A stretch of 64,000 nt of DNA from Komagataeibacter swingsii (GTDB taxonomy: Bacteria > Pseudomonadota > Alphaproteobacteria > Acetobacterales > Acetobacteraceae). Positions within the stretch are counted from its first letter, which is position 1, and every line of letters starts with the position of its first letter. The notes under the pieces are model-generated. The model had not been told where the DNA came from. It ran no database searches and saw nothing but the letters and a program-made list of their open reading frames with translations. The stretch covers positions 1-64,000 of the forward strand of contig NZ_NKUB01000001.1 in the NCBI RefSeq assembly GCF_003207895.1. The letters run 5' to 3'. Below, in pieces: positions 41,433 through 49,982 of this stretch. Made by a program: the position numbers and the translations under genes.

Positions 41433-42716
41433 TCAGGCGACATCAGGCACTTCTATGCCCGATACGAACTTGAACACATCTTCATGGTGGAGCAGGAAAA
41501 TGCGGTGCTTCTTGCCCAGCAGCAGCGCCTCCTGCGTATAGGGCGCGTTGGATACGATCGCGCCCACGCTGGCCTTGCTGTCGGTCTTTTCCTTTATGCC
41601 CTGCCAGATCACGTCTTCATGCACCGGCTTACGGTCCATCCAGCAATGCACCAGCATTTTCAGGTTGTTGCGGTTGCACTGGATGACGGACCCCAGACCC
41701 GTGGCCACGGGGGGGCGGGTGTCCCATCCCGCCTTTTCAATCCATTGTGAACAGAAGGCGGCGTATTCCGCCTGGTTCATGTCCTGGTGATAGGTGCTGG
41801 GTGTAACGGCGGCGGCAGGCGGCCTGATGGCCGTGCTGGCGGCCATGGTGGTGATGTGCCCCTGCACGGTCCTGCATATGCTGGGCCACAGCGCATGATA
41901 TCCATGCCGCGTCAGTGTAGGCAGCAGGGTACTGCGTGTGAAGCGATCCAGGTACGTCGCCCATGAAGTGTGGGAAGGGGAGGTGACCGGCGTGTCATGC
42001 GCATTCTGGTACCACCGCCCCAGCATGGCGGAATGCCGCTGCGCCAGTTCCAGGCAGGCCCTGACGGCCTTGCGCCGCCGCGCCATGAGCCAGCCTGCGC
42101 GCAGGATCAGCACCATGACCCATCCCGCCCCGCAGACCAGCATCAGGGTCAGGATCAGCGACCCCAGTTTCTGGAAACCGCGCGTCATGAAAAAGATGTC
42201 GGTCGGTCGCGGCGTTTCCGCCTGCTGCACGATTACCGGCGGGGGGGCGGGCGGAGCGTCGTCCGCTTCGGTATGCTGCGGGCCGGTGGGGGTGGGTGTA
42301 TCGGCGGCGGGCGGGGCGGGCTGCTGTACAGCCGGGGGGCGGGACAGCGGGTGTTCCGTGGCCGCCGTGGCCGGAACGGACCCGATCGGGGCGATGGCGC
42401 CCGTCATGAAATACAGCGGTGGCAGGCCCGGTACCGGCGGCACGCGCCGCATCAGGGGCAGGCCATTGCGGTTGGCTATTTTTTCCCAGCGGACATCAGG
42501 CGTAACATTATGGCAGTCACCCTGCCGGATCAGCGTTTTGCGCCATGCGGGTGACTGCTGCGTGCTGATGGCCTGGTCGGACAGGGCACGCAGGATGGCA
42601 TCGTCCCCACACGCCAGCGTGGGATGGACGGCGCTGAACAGGCCTGCGGCGCTCGCGCTTGCCGGCAGGCACAGAAGCAGGCAGGCACTGGCCCATATCC
42701 GCATGATGCTCGTCAT
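41433..42716 (-). CDS. Membrane protein with a degenerate Mrr-type (restriction endonuclease-like) domain
   Basis: 427 residues. Signal-like N-terminus (1-23, ending ASASA), a Pro-rich outer segment to about 175 (PPAPPPV), one membrane helix (about 185-206, LGSLILTLMLVCGAGWVMVLIL) followed by ARRRK, and a cytoplasmic part. Residues about 325-425 match the Mrr_cat plan: NQAEYAAFCSQWIEKAGWDTR, then VIQCNRNN, then VGAIVSNAPYTQEAL and IFLLHHEDVFKF. In active Mrr enzymes the strands carry an Asp and Q-x-K; here the strand reads QCN and the Asp is not evident, so catalysis is doubtful. Function unknown. It is divergent from cobC. Confidence 0.65.
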   Translation of the reverse strand: MTSIMRIWASACLLLCLPASASAAGLFSAVHPTLACGDDAILRALSDQAISTQQSPAWRKTLIRQGDCHNVTPDVRWEKIANRNGLPLMRRVPPVPGLPPLYFMTGAIAPIGSVPATAATEHPLSRPPAVQQPAPPAADTPTPTGPQHTEADDAPPAPPPVIVQQAETPRPTDIFFMTRGFQKLGSLILTLMLVCGAGWVMVLILRAGWLMARRRKAVRACLELAQRHSAMLGRWYQNAHDTPVTSPSHTSWATYLDRFTRSTLLPTLTRHGYHALWPSICRTVQGHITTMAASTAIRPPAAAVTPSTYHQDMNQAEYAAFCSQWIEKAGWDTRPPVATGLGSVIQCNRNNLKMLVHCWMDRKPVHEDVIWQGIKEKTDSKASVGAIVSNAPYTQEALLLGKKHRIFLLHHEDVFKFVSGIEVPDVA

Positions 42717-42979
42717 CCTTCCGGTCTGGGAACGGGAATGAACAGACCCAGGGTATCAGCAAATTGGAATGTGTTAATGTACAGATGCCGATATGCAGAA
42801 TACATCCCTTTTTGTAAACAGTCTTTATTTTGTCCTGTTTGTCGGAATTGATACGGTCCCGACATCCTGGGGCGAAAAAGTGGCATGTCCTTATCGGGGG
42901 GCTGCCCCCTTATCCAACTTATGGCGATGTTCATGAACTTCGCGGATGTTCATCAGGACAGATTGGAAGGCAGGAGCGG
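42717..42979. promoter_or_regulatory. Divergent region before cobC with repeated ATGTTCAT
   Basis: ATGTTCAT occurs twice (near 42930 and 42947), and the first overlaps the palindrome GTTCATGAAC. A GGGGG-gctg-CCCCC stem lies near 42895-42910. I found no cobalamin riboswitch B12 box. Confidence 0.3.
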
Positions 42980-43639
42980 ATGACTGACCGTTTTGCAGTT
43001 GTGCTGGCGCGCCATCCCGCCGTCATGGGGGCGGAAGGCCTGTGTTACGGCCAGCGGGACGTTGCCCTGGCGGATGGATGGGAGCGCATGGCCGATGGCC
43101 TGCGCACCGTCATGCAGGGGGTGGGGTGCAGGATTCTGTTCTCCTCACCGGCCCGGCGCTGCCAGATGGTGGCCGAACGGGTGGCGCGGTTCATGAACCT
43201 GGAGCTGAAGGTGGATTCACGTCTGCGTGAAATCAGCTTTGGCGAATGGGAGGGCCGGCCATGGACTCACATTTCACGCGCCGCGCTTGATGCATGGGCG
43301 GCCGATGTTTCCGGCTTTACCCCTCCTGGTGGGGAAAATGGCAGCGACCTGCGCGCCCGTGTGCGGCATTTCTGGACCGAGATGCAGCAGCGCGGCCAGT
43401 CCTGCGCCGTGCTGACCCATGGGGGGCCGCTGCGCCTCATGCATGGTATGGTCCATGGCATGCCCGGCAGCCTGCTGGCCCCGTCGCCGCCCATGGGGTC
43501 GGTGCGGGTGATCGAACAGGGCCTGCCCGGATTCAGGACAGGGCAGCCAGGATCGCACATTCCGCCACAACTGCCGTTGCACCAAGAACGTCTCCGGTTT
43601 GGCCGCCAATCTGCCGCCGCGCGAACAGGCACATTATGA
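42980..43639 (+). CDS. cobC: Histidine phosphatase, probable alpha-ribazole phosphatase
   Basis: 219 residues from ATG 42980, with GGAAGG and GGAG upstream. The histidine phosphatase superfamily pattern is present: the phospho-accepting His in LARHP (residues 9-13), RRCQMVAERV, REISFGEWEG and the second His in LTHGGPLRLMHG. Next to cobS it is best read as CobC, which removes phosphate from alpha-ribazole-5'-phosphate or cobalamin-5'-phosphate. The motif usually reads RHG; here RHP. The last 35 residues look unlike the family and lie over the end of the convergent cobS gene (107 bp overlap). Confidence 0.82.
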   Translation: MTDRFAVVLARHPAVMGAEGLCYGQRDVALADGWERMADGLRTVMQGVGCRILFSSPARRCQMVAERVARFMNLELKVDSRLREISFGEWEGRPWTHISRAALDAWAADVSGFTPPGGENGSDLRARVRHFWTEMQQRGQSCAVLTHGGPLRLMHGMVHGMPGSLLAPSPPMGSVRVIEQGLPGFRTGQPGSHIPPQLPLHQERLRFGRQSAAARTGTL

Positions 43640-44285
43640 CCGCCGCCCCGGCCGCCACGGCACAGGCAAGGGCCGCGCGCGGCCAGGGAAGCAGCACGGC
43701 GGCGCACAGGCCGGCAAGTCCCATGCACGTCGCCAGCGCATGGCCCGGCACGCCCGCCATGGAACTGGCCAGTCCGTCACTGCGCGCGGGCGGCAGGCGC
43801 CACAGCACGGCCGCCATGGCCACGCGCGCCAGCGCACCGGCCACCGGCATGGCCATGATGGCCACGGCGCCCGGCATGGCGGCCAGCGCCGTGATGCGCA
43901 CCAGCAGCGCGATGACCAGCGCCATCACGCCATAACTGCCCACCCGGCTGTCACGCATGATTTCCAGCTTGCGCGCGCGGTCCCGGCCACCGCCACAGCC
44001 ATCGGCCATGTCCGCCAGCCCGTCTTCATGCAGCCCGCCACAGGCCAGCAGCAGCATGCCGATGCTCCATCCCGCAGCCGGCAGGGCGGCAATGCCCAGC
44101 CACCGCAGCCCCGCATAAAGCAGGCTGCCGCATGCCCCTAGCCCCGCGCCGACCAGCGGCCAGCACCATATGCTGCGCGTCATGGAATAGGGCAGGCCGT
44201 CATGCGCCAGCCATCCCACCGGCAGGCGGGTCAGCAGCCCGATCCCGCAGACAAGGTCGGCCCGCAGGCGGCCCATGATGGTCAT
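43533..44285 (-). CDS. cobS: Adenosylcobinamide-GDP ribazoletransferase (cobalamin synthase)
   Basis: 250 residues from ATG 44285, whose ATGA overlaps the cobT stop; ATG 44276 is an alternative with better AAGG spacing. A membrane protein with about 6-7 helices. The metal-binding motif is GGLHEDGLADMADGCGG near 96-112, followed by RDSRVGSYG. It joins activated cobinamide with alpha-ribazole to make cobalamin or its phosphate, at the inner membrane. Translationally coupled to cobT, which makes its ribazole substrate. Its C-terminus overlaps the convergent cobC gene. Confidence 0.95.
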   Translation of the reverse strand: MTIMGRLRADLVCGIGLLTRLPVGWLAHDGLPYSMTRSIWCWPLVGAGLGACGSLLYAGLRWLGIAALPAAGWSIGMLLLACGGLHEDGLADMADGCGGGRDRARKLEIMRDSRVGSYGVMALVIALLVRITALAAMPGAVAIMAMPVAGALARVAMAAVLWRLPPARSDGLASSMAGVPGHALATCMGLAGLCAAVLLPWPRAALACAVAAGAAVIMCLFARRQIGGQTGDVLGATAVVAECAILAALS

Positions 44286-45310
44286 GCCTTTTCGCTGACC
44301 CGCGCCTGCGCGAATGTCGCCATGCCGCACAGGCAGGCGGTGGCGGCGCGCACAAGGGGAATGGCCAGTCCCGCGCCGGAGCCTTCGCCCAGCCGCAATC
44401 CCAGTTCCAGCAATGGTGACAGCCCGAGTGCCGCCGCCAGGTGGGCATGCCCGCCTTCGGCCGAACAGTGCGACAGGCGGGTATGGTCCAGCCCGTGCGG
44501 ATGCAGCAGCGCCAGCGGGGCAACGGCGGCCGTGCAGATGAAACCGTCCAGCAGTACGGGAATGCCCATGTACCGCGCGGCGATGGCCGCCCCCATGATC
44601 GCCGCCAGTTCATGCCCGCCAAGGTAACGCGCGATGACCAGCGGGTCCGCCAGCCGCGTGCCGTGGCGGTCCAGCGCGCGGTCGATCACCGCCGCCTTGT
44701 GCCGCACGCCCGCGTCATCCAGCCCGGTGCCGCGTCCGGCCCATTTCGCGCCCCCACCGCCAAACAGGGCGGCGCACAGGGCGGCGGCGGGGGTCGTGTT
44801 GCCAATCCCCATTTCCCCCAGGCACAGCAGGTCCGTATCTGGCCGCACGGCCCGCATGCCGGTGGCCAGCGCGCGCAGGAAGGTCGTCTCGTCCATGGCC
44901 GGGGCATGGGTCATGTCGGCTGTGGGGCGCAGGTCCTCCGCTTCCACCACGTGCAGGCGCGCGGCGCTTACGCGGGCGATCTGGTTGATGGCCGCCCCGC
45001 CATTGCGGAAATTTTCGACCATCTGGCGCGTGACATCGATGGGCCACGGTGTCACACCCTGCGCTGTCACGCCGTGGTTGCCCGCGAAGACGATGATGTC
45101 CACCCGTTCGGCGCGGGGGCGGTCGGTGCGCTGCCACCGTCCGGCCCAACGGGCCAGCTCCTCCAGCCGTCCCAGGCTGCCGGGCGGCTTGGTCAGATGG
45201 CTGTCATGATCGGTCATGGCGGCGTCGGCCGCCATGTCGGGCGCGGGCAGGTCGCGGCATAGCTGGCGCAGCGCGGCCATGTCGCGTGGATGGGAAGGAC
45301 GGGATGGCAT
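44282..45310 (-). CDS. cobT: Nicotinate-nucleotide-dimethylbenzimidazole phosphoribosyltransferase
   Basis: 342 residues, cytosolic. Makes alpha-ribazole-5'-phosphate from dimethylbenzimidazole and nicotinate mononucleotide. Motifs: DHLTKPPGSLG-like HDSHLTKPPGSLGRLEEL near 33, VFAGNHGVTAQGV, LLCLGEMGIGNTTPAAAL and RTGLDDAGV-like GTGLDDAGVRHK, with a Gly-rich C-terminal region containing the catalytic Glu (LGEGSGAG). Length is typical. It is divergent from cobU, with only 52 bp between the starts, so both promoters share that gap. Confidence 0.96.
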   Translation of the reverse strand: MPSRPSHPRDMAALRQLCRDLPAPDMAADAAMTDHDSHLTKPPGSLGRLEELARWAGRWQRTDRPRAERVDIIVFAGNHGVTAQGVTPWPIDVTRQMVENFRNGGAAINQIARVSAARLHVVEAEDLRPTADMTHAPAMDETTFLRALATGMRAVRPDTDLLCLGEMGIGNTTPAAALCAALFGGGGAKWAGRGTGLDDAGVRHKAAVIDRALDRHGTRLADPLVIARYLGGHELAAIMGAAIAARYMGIPVLLDGFICTAAVAPLALLHPHGLDHTRLSHCSAEGGHAHLAAALGLSPLLELGLRLGEGSGAGLAIPLVRAATACLCGMATFAQARVSEKA

Positions 45311-45362
45311 GGGCAGCGTTGTGTGGTCTTATGCGCCCGGATGCAAGATGGCGGAGGATAAA

Positions 45363-45902
45363 ATGAAGGCGGCGGGCCAACCTGATACGATGTCCGGCAT
45401 GCAGGGCTGCATTTTCGTGCTGGGTGGCGCGCGTTCGGGCAAGAGCCGCTTTGCCGAAAACCTGTTCCCCCAATGGCCCGCGCCATGGACCTACCTTGCC
45501 ACCTGCCAGCCCCATGATGGGGAGATGACCGCGCGCGTGGCCCACCACCGGGCGCGGCGGGGTGCGGGCTGGCATACGGTCGAGGAACCGCTGGACCTGC
45601 CCGCGGCCCTTGATGGGGCGGATACGTCGCCCGTCCTGGTGGACTGCCTGACGCTGTGGCTGACCAACCTCATGCTGGGCGAACATGATATCGCGGTGGC
45701 CACGCAGGCGTTGCTGGCGGCCCTGCGCCGCCGTACGGGGCCGACCGTGCTGGTGTCGAACGAGGTGGGTCAGGGCATCGTGCCCGATAATGCGCTGGCG
45801 CGCCGCTTCCGTGATGAGGCAGGCTGGCTGCACCAGTCTGTTGCGCGGGATGTCGCGCGCGTGGTTTTTGTAGTGGCCGGCCTGCCGATGGAGATGAAAT
45901 GA
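45363..45902 (+). CDS. cobU: Adenosylcobinamide kinase/adenosylcobinamide-phosphate guanylyltransferase
   Basis: 179 residues from ATG 45363, which has GGAGG at 5-6 bases; upstream in-frame ATGs lie within the shared promoter gap or cobT. P-loop GGARSGKSRFAENL near 21-34, then the GMP-accepting His region TCQPHDGEM, DCLTLWLTNLM and VSNEVGQGIVP. It phosphorylates adenosylcobinamide and adds GMP, giving the cobS substrate. Cytosolic. Its stop overlaps the cobO start (ATGA). Also named cobP in aerobic-pathway organisms. Confidence 0.95.
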   Translation: MKAAGQPDTMSGMQGCIFVLGGARSGKSRFAENLFPQWPAPWTYLATCQPHDGEMTARVAHHRARRGAGWHTVEEPLDLPAALDGADTSPVLVDCLTLWLTNLMLGEHDIAVATQALLAALRRRTGPTVLVSNEVGQGIVPDNALARRFRDEAGWLHQSVARDVARVVFVVAGLPMEMK

Positions 45903-46507
45903 CCCTTACCCCCGAAGAAATCCGCCATCGTGAAAAAATGGCCAAACGCAAGCAGGTGCAGGACAGGGAAGTCAGCAGCAAATCCATCGAGAAGGGGTTG
46001 CTGGCGGTCCATACCGGCGCGGGCAAGGGCAAGTCCACCGCAGCCTTCGGCATGGCGCTGCGCACGCTGGCCCATGGCGGGCGTATCGTGGTGGTCCAGT
46101 TCATCAAGGGGGCGTGGAACACGGGGGAGCGCAAGGCGCTGGAACGCTTTGGCGATCAGGTGGAATGGCATGCGCTGGGCGAGGGCTTTACATGGAATAC
46201 GCAGGACCGCACCCGCGACATCGCCAACTGCCGCGCCGCGTGGGACCAGGCGCGCGCGGCCATGCGGCGCGCGGATGTGGCGATGGTGATACTGGACGAA
46301 CTCAACATCGCGCTGCGCTACGACTACCTGCCGGTCGATGAGGTACTGGCCGATATCGCCGCCCGCCCCGCCATGCAGCATGTGGTCGTGACGGGCCGTA
46401 ACGCCCGCCCGGCCATGATCGAGGCCGCCGATCTGGTCACGGAAATGACGCAGGTGGCCCATCATTTCAGGAAGGGGGTCAAGGCGCAGGCCGGGATCGA
46501 ATTCTGA
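45899..46507 (+). CDS. cobO: Cob(I)yrinic acid a,c-diamide adenosyltransferase
   Basis: 202 residues, starting in the ATGA overlap with cobU. P-loop [18 protein letters not shown] near 38-55, then [14 protein letters not shown] and [15 protein letters not shown], ending [11 protein letters not shown]-like [23 protein letters not shown]. It transfers adenosine from ATP to Co(I) corrinoid. The N-terminal helix rich in Lys and Glu ([12 protein letters not shown]) is normal for CobA/CobO. Its stop and the cobQ start share one base (TGATG). Confidence 0.96.
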   Translation: MTLTPEEIRHREKMAKRKQVQDREVSSKSIEKGLLAVHTGAGKGKSTAAFGMALRTLAHGGRIVVVQFIKGAWNTGERKALERFGDQVEWHALGEGFTWNTQDRTRDIANCRAAWDQARAAMRRADVAMVILDELNIALRYDYLPVDEVLADIAARPAMQHVVVTGRNARPAMIEAADLVTEMTQVAHHFRKGVKAQAGIEF

Positions 46508-47976
46508 TGGCGGCCCGCGCGCTCATGTTCCAGGGCACCGGGTCCAGCGTGGGCAAGTCGGTGCTGGTGGCGGGAATTGCCCGCGCGCTGACCCGGCGTG
46601 GCCTGCGCGTGCGCCCGTTCAAGCCGCAGAACATGTCCAATAATGCGGCGGTCACGGCGGACGGGGGCGAGATCGGGCGCGCGCAGGCGTTGCAGGCGCG
46701 GGCCTGCGGGGTTGCCTTGTCGGTGGACATGAATCCCGTGCTGCTCAAGCCGCAGGGCATGACCGGATCGCAGCTTGTGGTGCGCGGCCGCATGCGCGGG
46801 CAGGTGCGGGCGAAGGATTTCCAGTCCTTCAAGCGCGGCCTGATGCCCGAGGTGCTGGACAGTTTCCATACCCTTGCCGGTCAGGCGGACATCGTGCTGG
46901 TCGAAGGGGCCGGATCGGCGTCGGAGGTCAACCTGCGGGCCGATGACATCGCCAATATGGGTTTTGCGCAGGCGGCGGATGTTGATGTCGTGCTGGTGGG
47001 CGATATCGACCGTGGCGGCGTGATCGCAAGCCTTGTCGGCACGCAGGCTGTCGTGGCCACTGGGGACGCGCGGCGCATAAGGGGCTTTATTGTCAACCGC
47101 ATGCGGGGTGACCCGTCGCTGTTCGATGCGGGAATGGTGGCGATTGCCGGCATGACCGGCTGGCGGCCCGTGGGGCTGGTCCCCTTCCTCGACCGAGTGC
47201 GTGACCTGCCGGCGGAAGACGCCGCCGACCTGCATGCCGGCAGGCATGGCGGGACGGGGGGCGTGCGCATTGCCGTGCCGTGCCTGCCCATGATCGCCAA
47301 TTTCGATGATCTCGACCCGCTGGCGGCGGAAGAAGGCGTCAGCCTGACCATGGTGCGGCGGGGGCAGGTGCTGCCGCCGTGTGACCTTGTGATCCTGCCC
47401 GGTGCGAAGGCCACCATCGCCGACCTTGCTGCATTGCGGGACGAAGGGTGGGATATCGACATCCATGCCCATGCGCGCCGTGGTGGTTACGTCATGGGCA
47501 TATGCGGTGGCTACCAGATGCTGGGGCGCAGTATTGCCGACCCGCTTGGGATCGAGGGGCCACCCGCAACCGTGGCGGGGCTGGGGCTGCTTGATGTGAC
47601 AACGGTGCTGGAAGGCGGCAAGCGGCTGGAGGATGTAACCGGCCGCCTGCTGCCCGAAGGGACCGCCATGCGCGGGTATGAAATGCATATCGGCCGGACC
47701 ACCGGCCCCGATCATGATGCGCGGCCCCTGATTGACCTGGGGAGACGTCATGACGGCGCGGTCAGTCCGTCGGGGCGGATATGGGGTACCTACGTCCATG
47801 GCCTGCTGGCCGATGGTGGGGCGCGGGCGGCCTTGCTGGCGCGGCTGGGTGGCCATTCGGACGGGCATGACCATGATGCGAGGGTGGATGCGGCGCTGGA
47901 TGCGCTGGCCGATCATCTGGAAACGCATCTTGATATCGATGGCCTGCTGGCCATGGCGCGCCCGGTGCGGGGCTGA
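46507..47976 (+). CDS. cobQ: Cobyric acid synthase
   Basis: 489 residues. The N-terminal ATP-dependent synthetase domain begins [22 protein letters not shown] with [12 protein letters not shown]; the C-terminal class I glutamine amidotransferase-like domain has the nucleophile in [10 protein letters not shown] (Cys near 334) and His in TYVHGLL. It amidates four side chains of adenosylcobyric a,c-diamide with glutamine. Length is normal. It is the third gene of the cobU-cobO-cobQ operon; repeat R6 follows, 217 bp after the stop. Confidence 0.96.
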   Translation: MAARALMFQGTGSSVGKSVLVAGIARALTRRGLRVRPFKPQNMSNNAAVTADGGEIGRAQALQARACGVALSVDMNPVLLKPQGMTGSQLVVRGRMRGQVRAKDFQSFKRGLMPEVLDSFHTLAGQADIVLVEGAGSASEVNLRADDIANMGFAQAADVDVVLVGDIDRGGVIASLVGTQAVVATGDARRIRGFIVNRMRGDPSLFDAGMVAIAGMTGWRPVGLVPFLDRVRDLPAEDAADLHAGRHGGTGGVRIAVPCLPMIANFDDLDPLAAEEGVSLTMVRRGQVLPPCDLVILPGAKATIADLAALRDEGWDIDIHAHARRGGYVMGICGGYQMLGRSIADPLGIEGPPATVAGLGLLDVTTVLEGGKRLEDVTGRLLPEGTAMRGYEMHIGRTTGPDHDARPLIDLGRRHDGAVSPSGRIWGTYVHGLLADGGARAALLARLGGHSDGHDHDARVDAALDALADHLETHLDIDGLLAMARPVRG

Positions 47977-48192
47977 AACGTTCGCCGCCGTTTCGCTCCC
48001 GCGCGGCGCGCATCATCCTTGCGGGGAGGCGCCTGCAATGACCCGCCGCTTCATCTATCCGGACGTTATCGCTGAAATGCGGGCTGTCGGTTCGAAACAT
48101 CGTGTCGGGCAGATATCGGCTGATGGGGCACAGCGCGCCGAAAGCGCGATCGTCGCGATTGAAGAAAATGATATCCGCGATTTTCTCAAAGG

Positions 48193-48347
48193 CGGTTTGA
48201 AAAGTCAGCTCATGATAGCGCTTTAAAATTAAAAGAAGTTTTTGGTGAAGCTTTTTGCAGAAGCTTCGAAAGAACGCTGCCTTTTTGAAAAAAGACAGCA
48301 CCTGAAAACTTTTATTGTTTTTTATCAATGAGTTATTTTCAAACAGT
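48193..48347 (-). repeat. Dispersed hairpin repeat, copy R6
   Basis: Reverse of R1 and full length: GCTCATGATAGCGCTTTAAA at the left, AAGAAGTTTTTGGTGAAGC, a hairpin AAGCTTTTTGC/GCAGAAGCTTC-type (48249-48268), then GCTGCCTTTTT/AAAAAAGACAGC, then TTTTATTGTTTTTTATCAA and TTTTCAAACAGT. It has an exact 20-base match plan to R1 at both ends. Confidence 0.88.
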
Positions 48348-48484
48348 TTTTCATAAATCATGGAAGGGGAACTGGCCAGGTTTGGCATTGATGAGGATGC
48401 CCAAGGGTCACAGACGCGCAAGGTCGTGCGTGCGCTCTTGCTCTGGCTGCCGAAGCGCGAAAACGAAGCCGCATGAACGCGGGA

Positions 48485-48562
48485 AAATAAAAAAAGCTTC
48501 ACCACGGATGCCGTCTTGTGAAAAGGCGGCGTCCTGGTGAAACCTTTATTGTTTTCAGGGAT
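48485..48562 (-). repeat. Degraded remnant of the dispersed repeat (R9)
   Basis: Contains AAAAAAAGCTTCACCA, a changed stem (GATGCCGTCTTGTG/AAAAGGCGGCGTC) and CTTTATTGTTTTC, in an order that mixes blocks from both orientations. It looks like a rearranged or partly deleted copy, 138 bp from R6. Confidence 0.55.
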
Positions 48563-48565
48563 GCT

Positions 48566-49591
48566 TCAGAGGCAGGCGTTGGATCGGCGCCGTCGTGACG
48601 CCCGGGCCAGCAGGGCCGTGGCCGTCACACCCGCCAATGTCTGGATCAGGCAGGCGCGGCGGTACAGCGCCAGCGCGCGGCACAGGTCGGCGGGACGCAG
48701 CGTGGCTGGCCCGTCGCCCACCCACGGCTCCGCCACGCTGACGCCGTTATAGGCGCGCGGACCAGACAGGCGTATGCCCAGCGCGCCCGCCATCGCGGCT
48801 TCCGGCCACCCGGCATTGGGGGATCGGTGGCGGCGGGCGTCGCGCCGCAGGATGCGCAAGGCGTCCCGCGCGCCCATGCCCTTCATGCTCAGGGCGGCAA
48901 GGATGATCCACAGCGCCGACAGGCGGGACGCGGGCAGGTTGACCAGGTCATCCAGCCTTGCCGCCGCGCACCCAAAGGCTTCATGCCGGGGCGTGCGGTG
49001 GCCGATCATGCTGTCCGCCGTGTTGACCGATTTGTAAAAGACCGCGCCCGGCAGGCCGCCTGCCGCCATCCACAGCAGGGGGGCCACGATGCCGTCGGAA
49101 AAGTTTTCGGCCAGTGTCTCGGTCGCGGCCCGCAGCACGCCCGCCATATCAAGCTGTTCGGGGTCGCGGCCCACAATGTGGGAAACCGCGCGCCGGGCGG
49201 CGGGCAGGCTGTCGCGTGCCTGTATCGCCACGGCTTCGACATGGTCATGCAGCGAACGCTGGGCGACAAGGGAACTGGCCAGTACCGCCGTCAGCGGCAG
49301 CGCCAGCCAGCGGGGCAGCACACGGCGGATGGCATGGTCCACCAGCATGGCGGTTGCCGTGGGCACCGACACGATCAGCACGCTGGCCACAAGACCGTTG
49401 GCCCGGCGTTTTGCCGGGGTGGCGTCCGGCGTATTGAGGCGTCGGTCCAGCATGCCGACCAGCCCCCCGATCCACATGACCGGATGCCCGACGCGGCGCA
49501 CCAGCGCCTGCGGATAGCCCACGGCCATGTCGGTCACTGACGCGATGCAGGTGGTGCCAAGGTTTCGCAGCATGAAAAGGGCAGGGCGCAT
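48566..49591 (-). CDS. cobD: Adenosylcobinamide-phosphate synthase (CbiB/CobD)
   Basis: 341 residues from ATG 49591; a TTG 12 codons earlier is also possible. Membrane protein with about four to five hydrophobic segments. Family motifs: YPQALVRRVGHPVMWIGGL near 25-45, AVSHIVGRDPEQLD, ATETLAENFSDGIVAPLLW and the ANTADSMIGH-like NTADSMIGHRT, with SPNAGWPEAAMAGALG. It joins aminopropanol (phosphate) to cobyric acid. It faces cobQ across repeat R6 and has repeat R7 upstream, so this gene is bracketed by repeats. Confidence 0.94.
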   Translation of the reverse strand: MRPALFMLRNLGTTCIASVTDMAVGYPQALVRRVGHPVMWIGGLVGMLDRRLNTPDATPAKRRANGLVASVLIVSVPTATAMLVDHAIRRVLPRWLALPLTAVLASSLVAQRSLHDHVEAVAIQARDSLPAARRAVSHIVGRDPEQLDMAGVLRAATETLAENFSDGIVAPLLWMAAGGLPGAVFYKSVNTADSMIGHRTPRHEAFGCAAARLDDLVNLPASRLSALWIILAALSMKGMGARDALRILRRDARRHRSPNAGWPEAAMAGALGIRLSGPRAYNGVSVAEPWVGDGPATLRPADLCRALALYRRACLIQTLAGVTATALLARASRRRRSNACL

Positions 49592-49982
49592 GCCCGCGTG
49601 GATATGGTGCGGCCCGTGACGGGTCAAGGGCGCGGCCTGTATCAGGAATTATTTTAAGTAATCTGTTGATAAAGGATAATAAAAGTTTCTGTCTGCCGCC
49701 TTTTTCCAAAAAGCGGCGTTTCCCTGTAACGTTTTGAAAAAAGCTTCACCAAAAATTTCCTTATGACCCGCAACGCGCCAGACCGGGCATTGCGGAATGC
49801 AGCGGACACTGCGGAACAGGTTGACGGAACGCGCAAAAGTTTGCCCGCCCCCCATTTTTTCGTGATCAATATTTCTTGCATTAACCAATATGCCGGAAAA
49901 AATGGACTAGGCATTTATCCGGACCTCACGGATATAGTGAGCATTCGGATCAAGAGAGACATGGCATAGCGGGCAGGCGTTT
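49592..49982. promoter_or_regulatory. Region before the second dehydrogenase operon
   Basis: Repeat R7 occupies the first part. The rest holds no supported gene. At 49925-49941 the inverted repeat CTCAC-ggatata-GTGAG is a candidate operator or covers the promoter, about 40 bp upstream of the small-subunit gene. Confidence 0.4.
49648..49765 (+). repeat. Dispersed hairpin repeat, copy R7
   Basis: Same orientation as R1: TTATTTTAAGTAATCTGTTG, TAATAAAAGTTTC, hairpin GCCGCCTTTTTC/AAAAAGCGGC (49695-49716), a second stem altered on one side (TAACGTTTTG/AAAAAAGCTTC), then ACCAAAAATTTCCTTATGA. It lies upstream of cobD. Confidence 0.8.

Larger units (their letters stand above)
47977..48565. other. Intergenic region with repeat R6, a repeat remnant and a short open frame
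   Basis: It contains R6 (48193-48347) and a degraded repeat end (48485-48562). Between them an open frame at 48360-48476 encodes 38 residues (ends ALLLWLPKRENEAA) with gene-like codon use; it may be the tail of a lost gene. 47980-48190 also has high GC and some open frames but nothing I can support. Confidence 0.4.

Noticed and set aside
42717-42979. Cobalamin riboswitch before cobC
   Set aside because: I looked for a B12 box and the usual multi-stem layout and saw neither; only short stems and ATGTTCAT repeats are present.
45311-45362. Cobalamin riboswitch between cobT and cobU
   Set aside because: The gap is only 52 bp, far too short for that riboswitch.
48360-48476. 38-codon open frame between repeats R6 and R9
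   Set aside because: Codon use looks gene-like, but there is no ribosome site, domain or full length; kept only as a possible gene remnant.
49763-49969. 68-codon open frame before the second dehydrogenase operon
   Set aside because: It starts in repeat R7 and crosses the probable promoter; the product has no recognisable feature.
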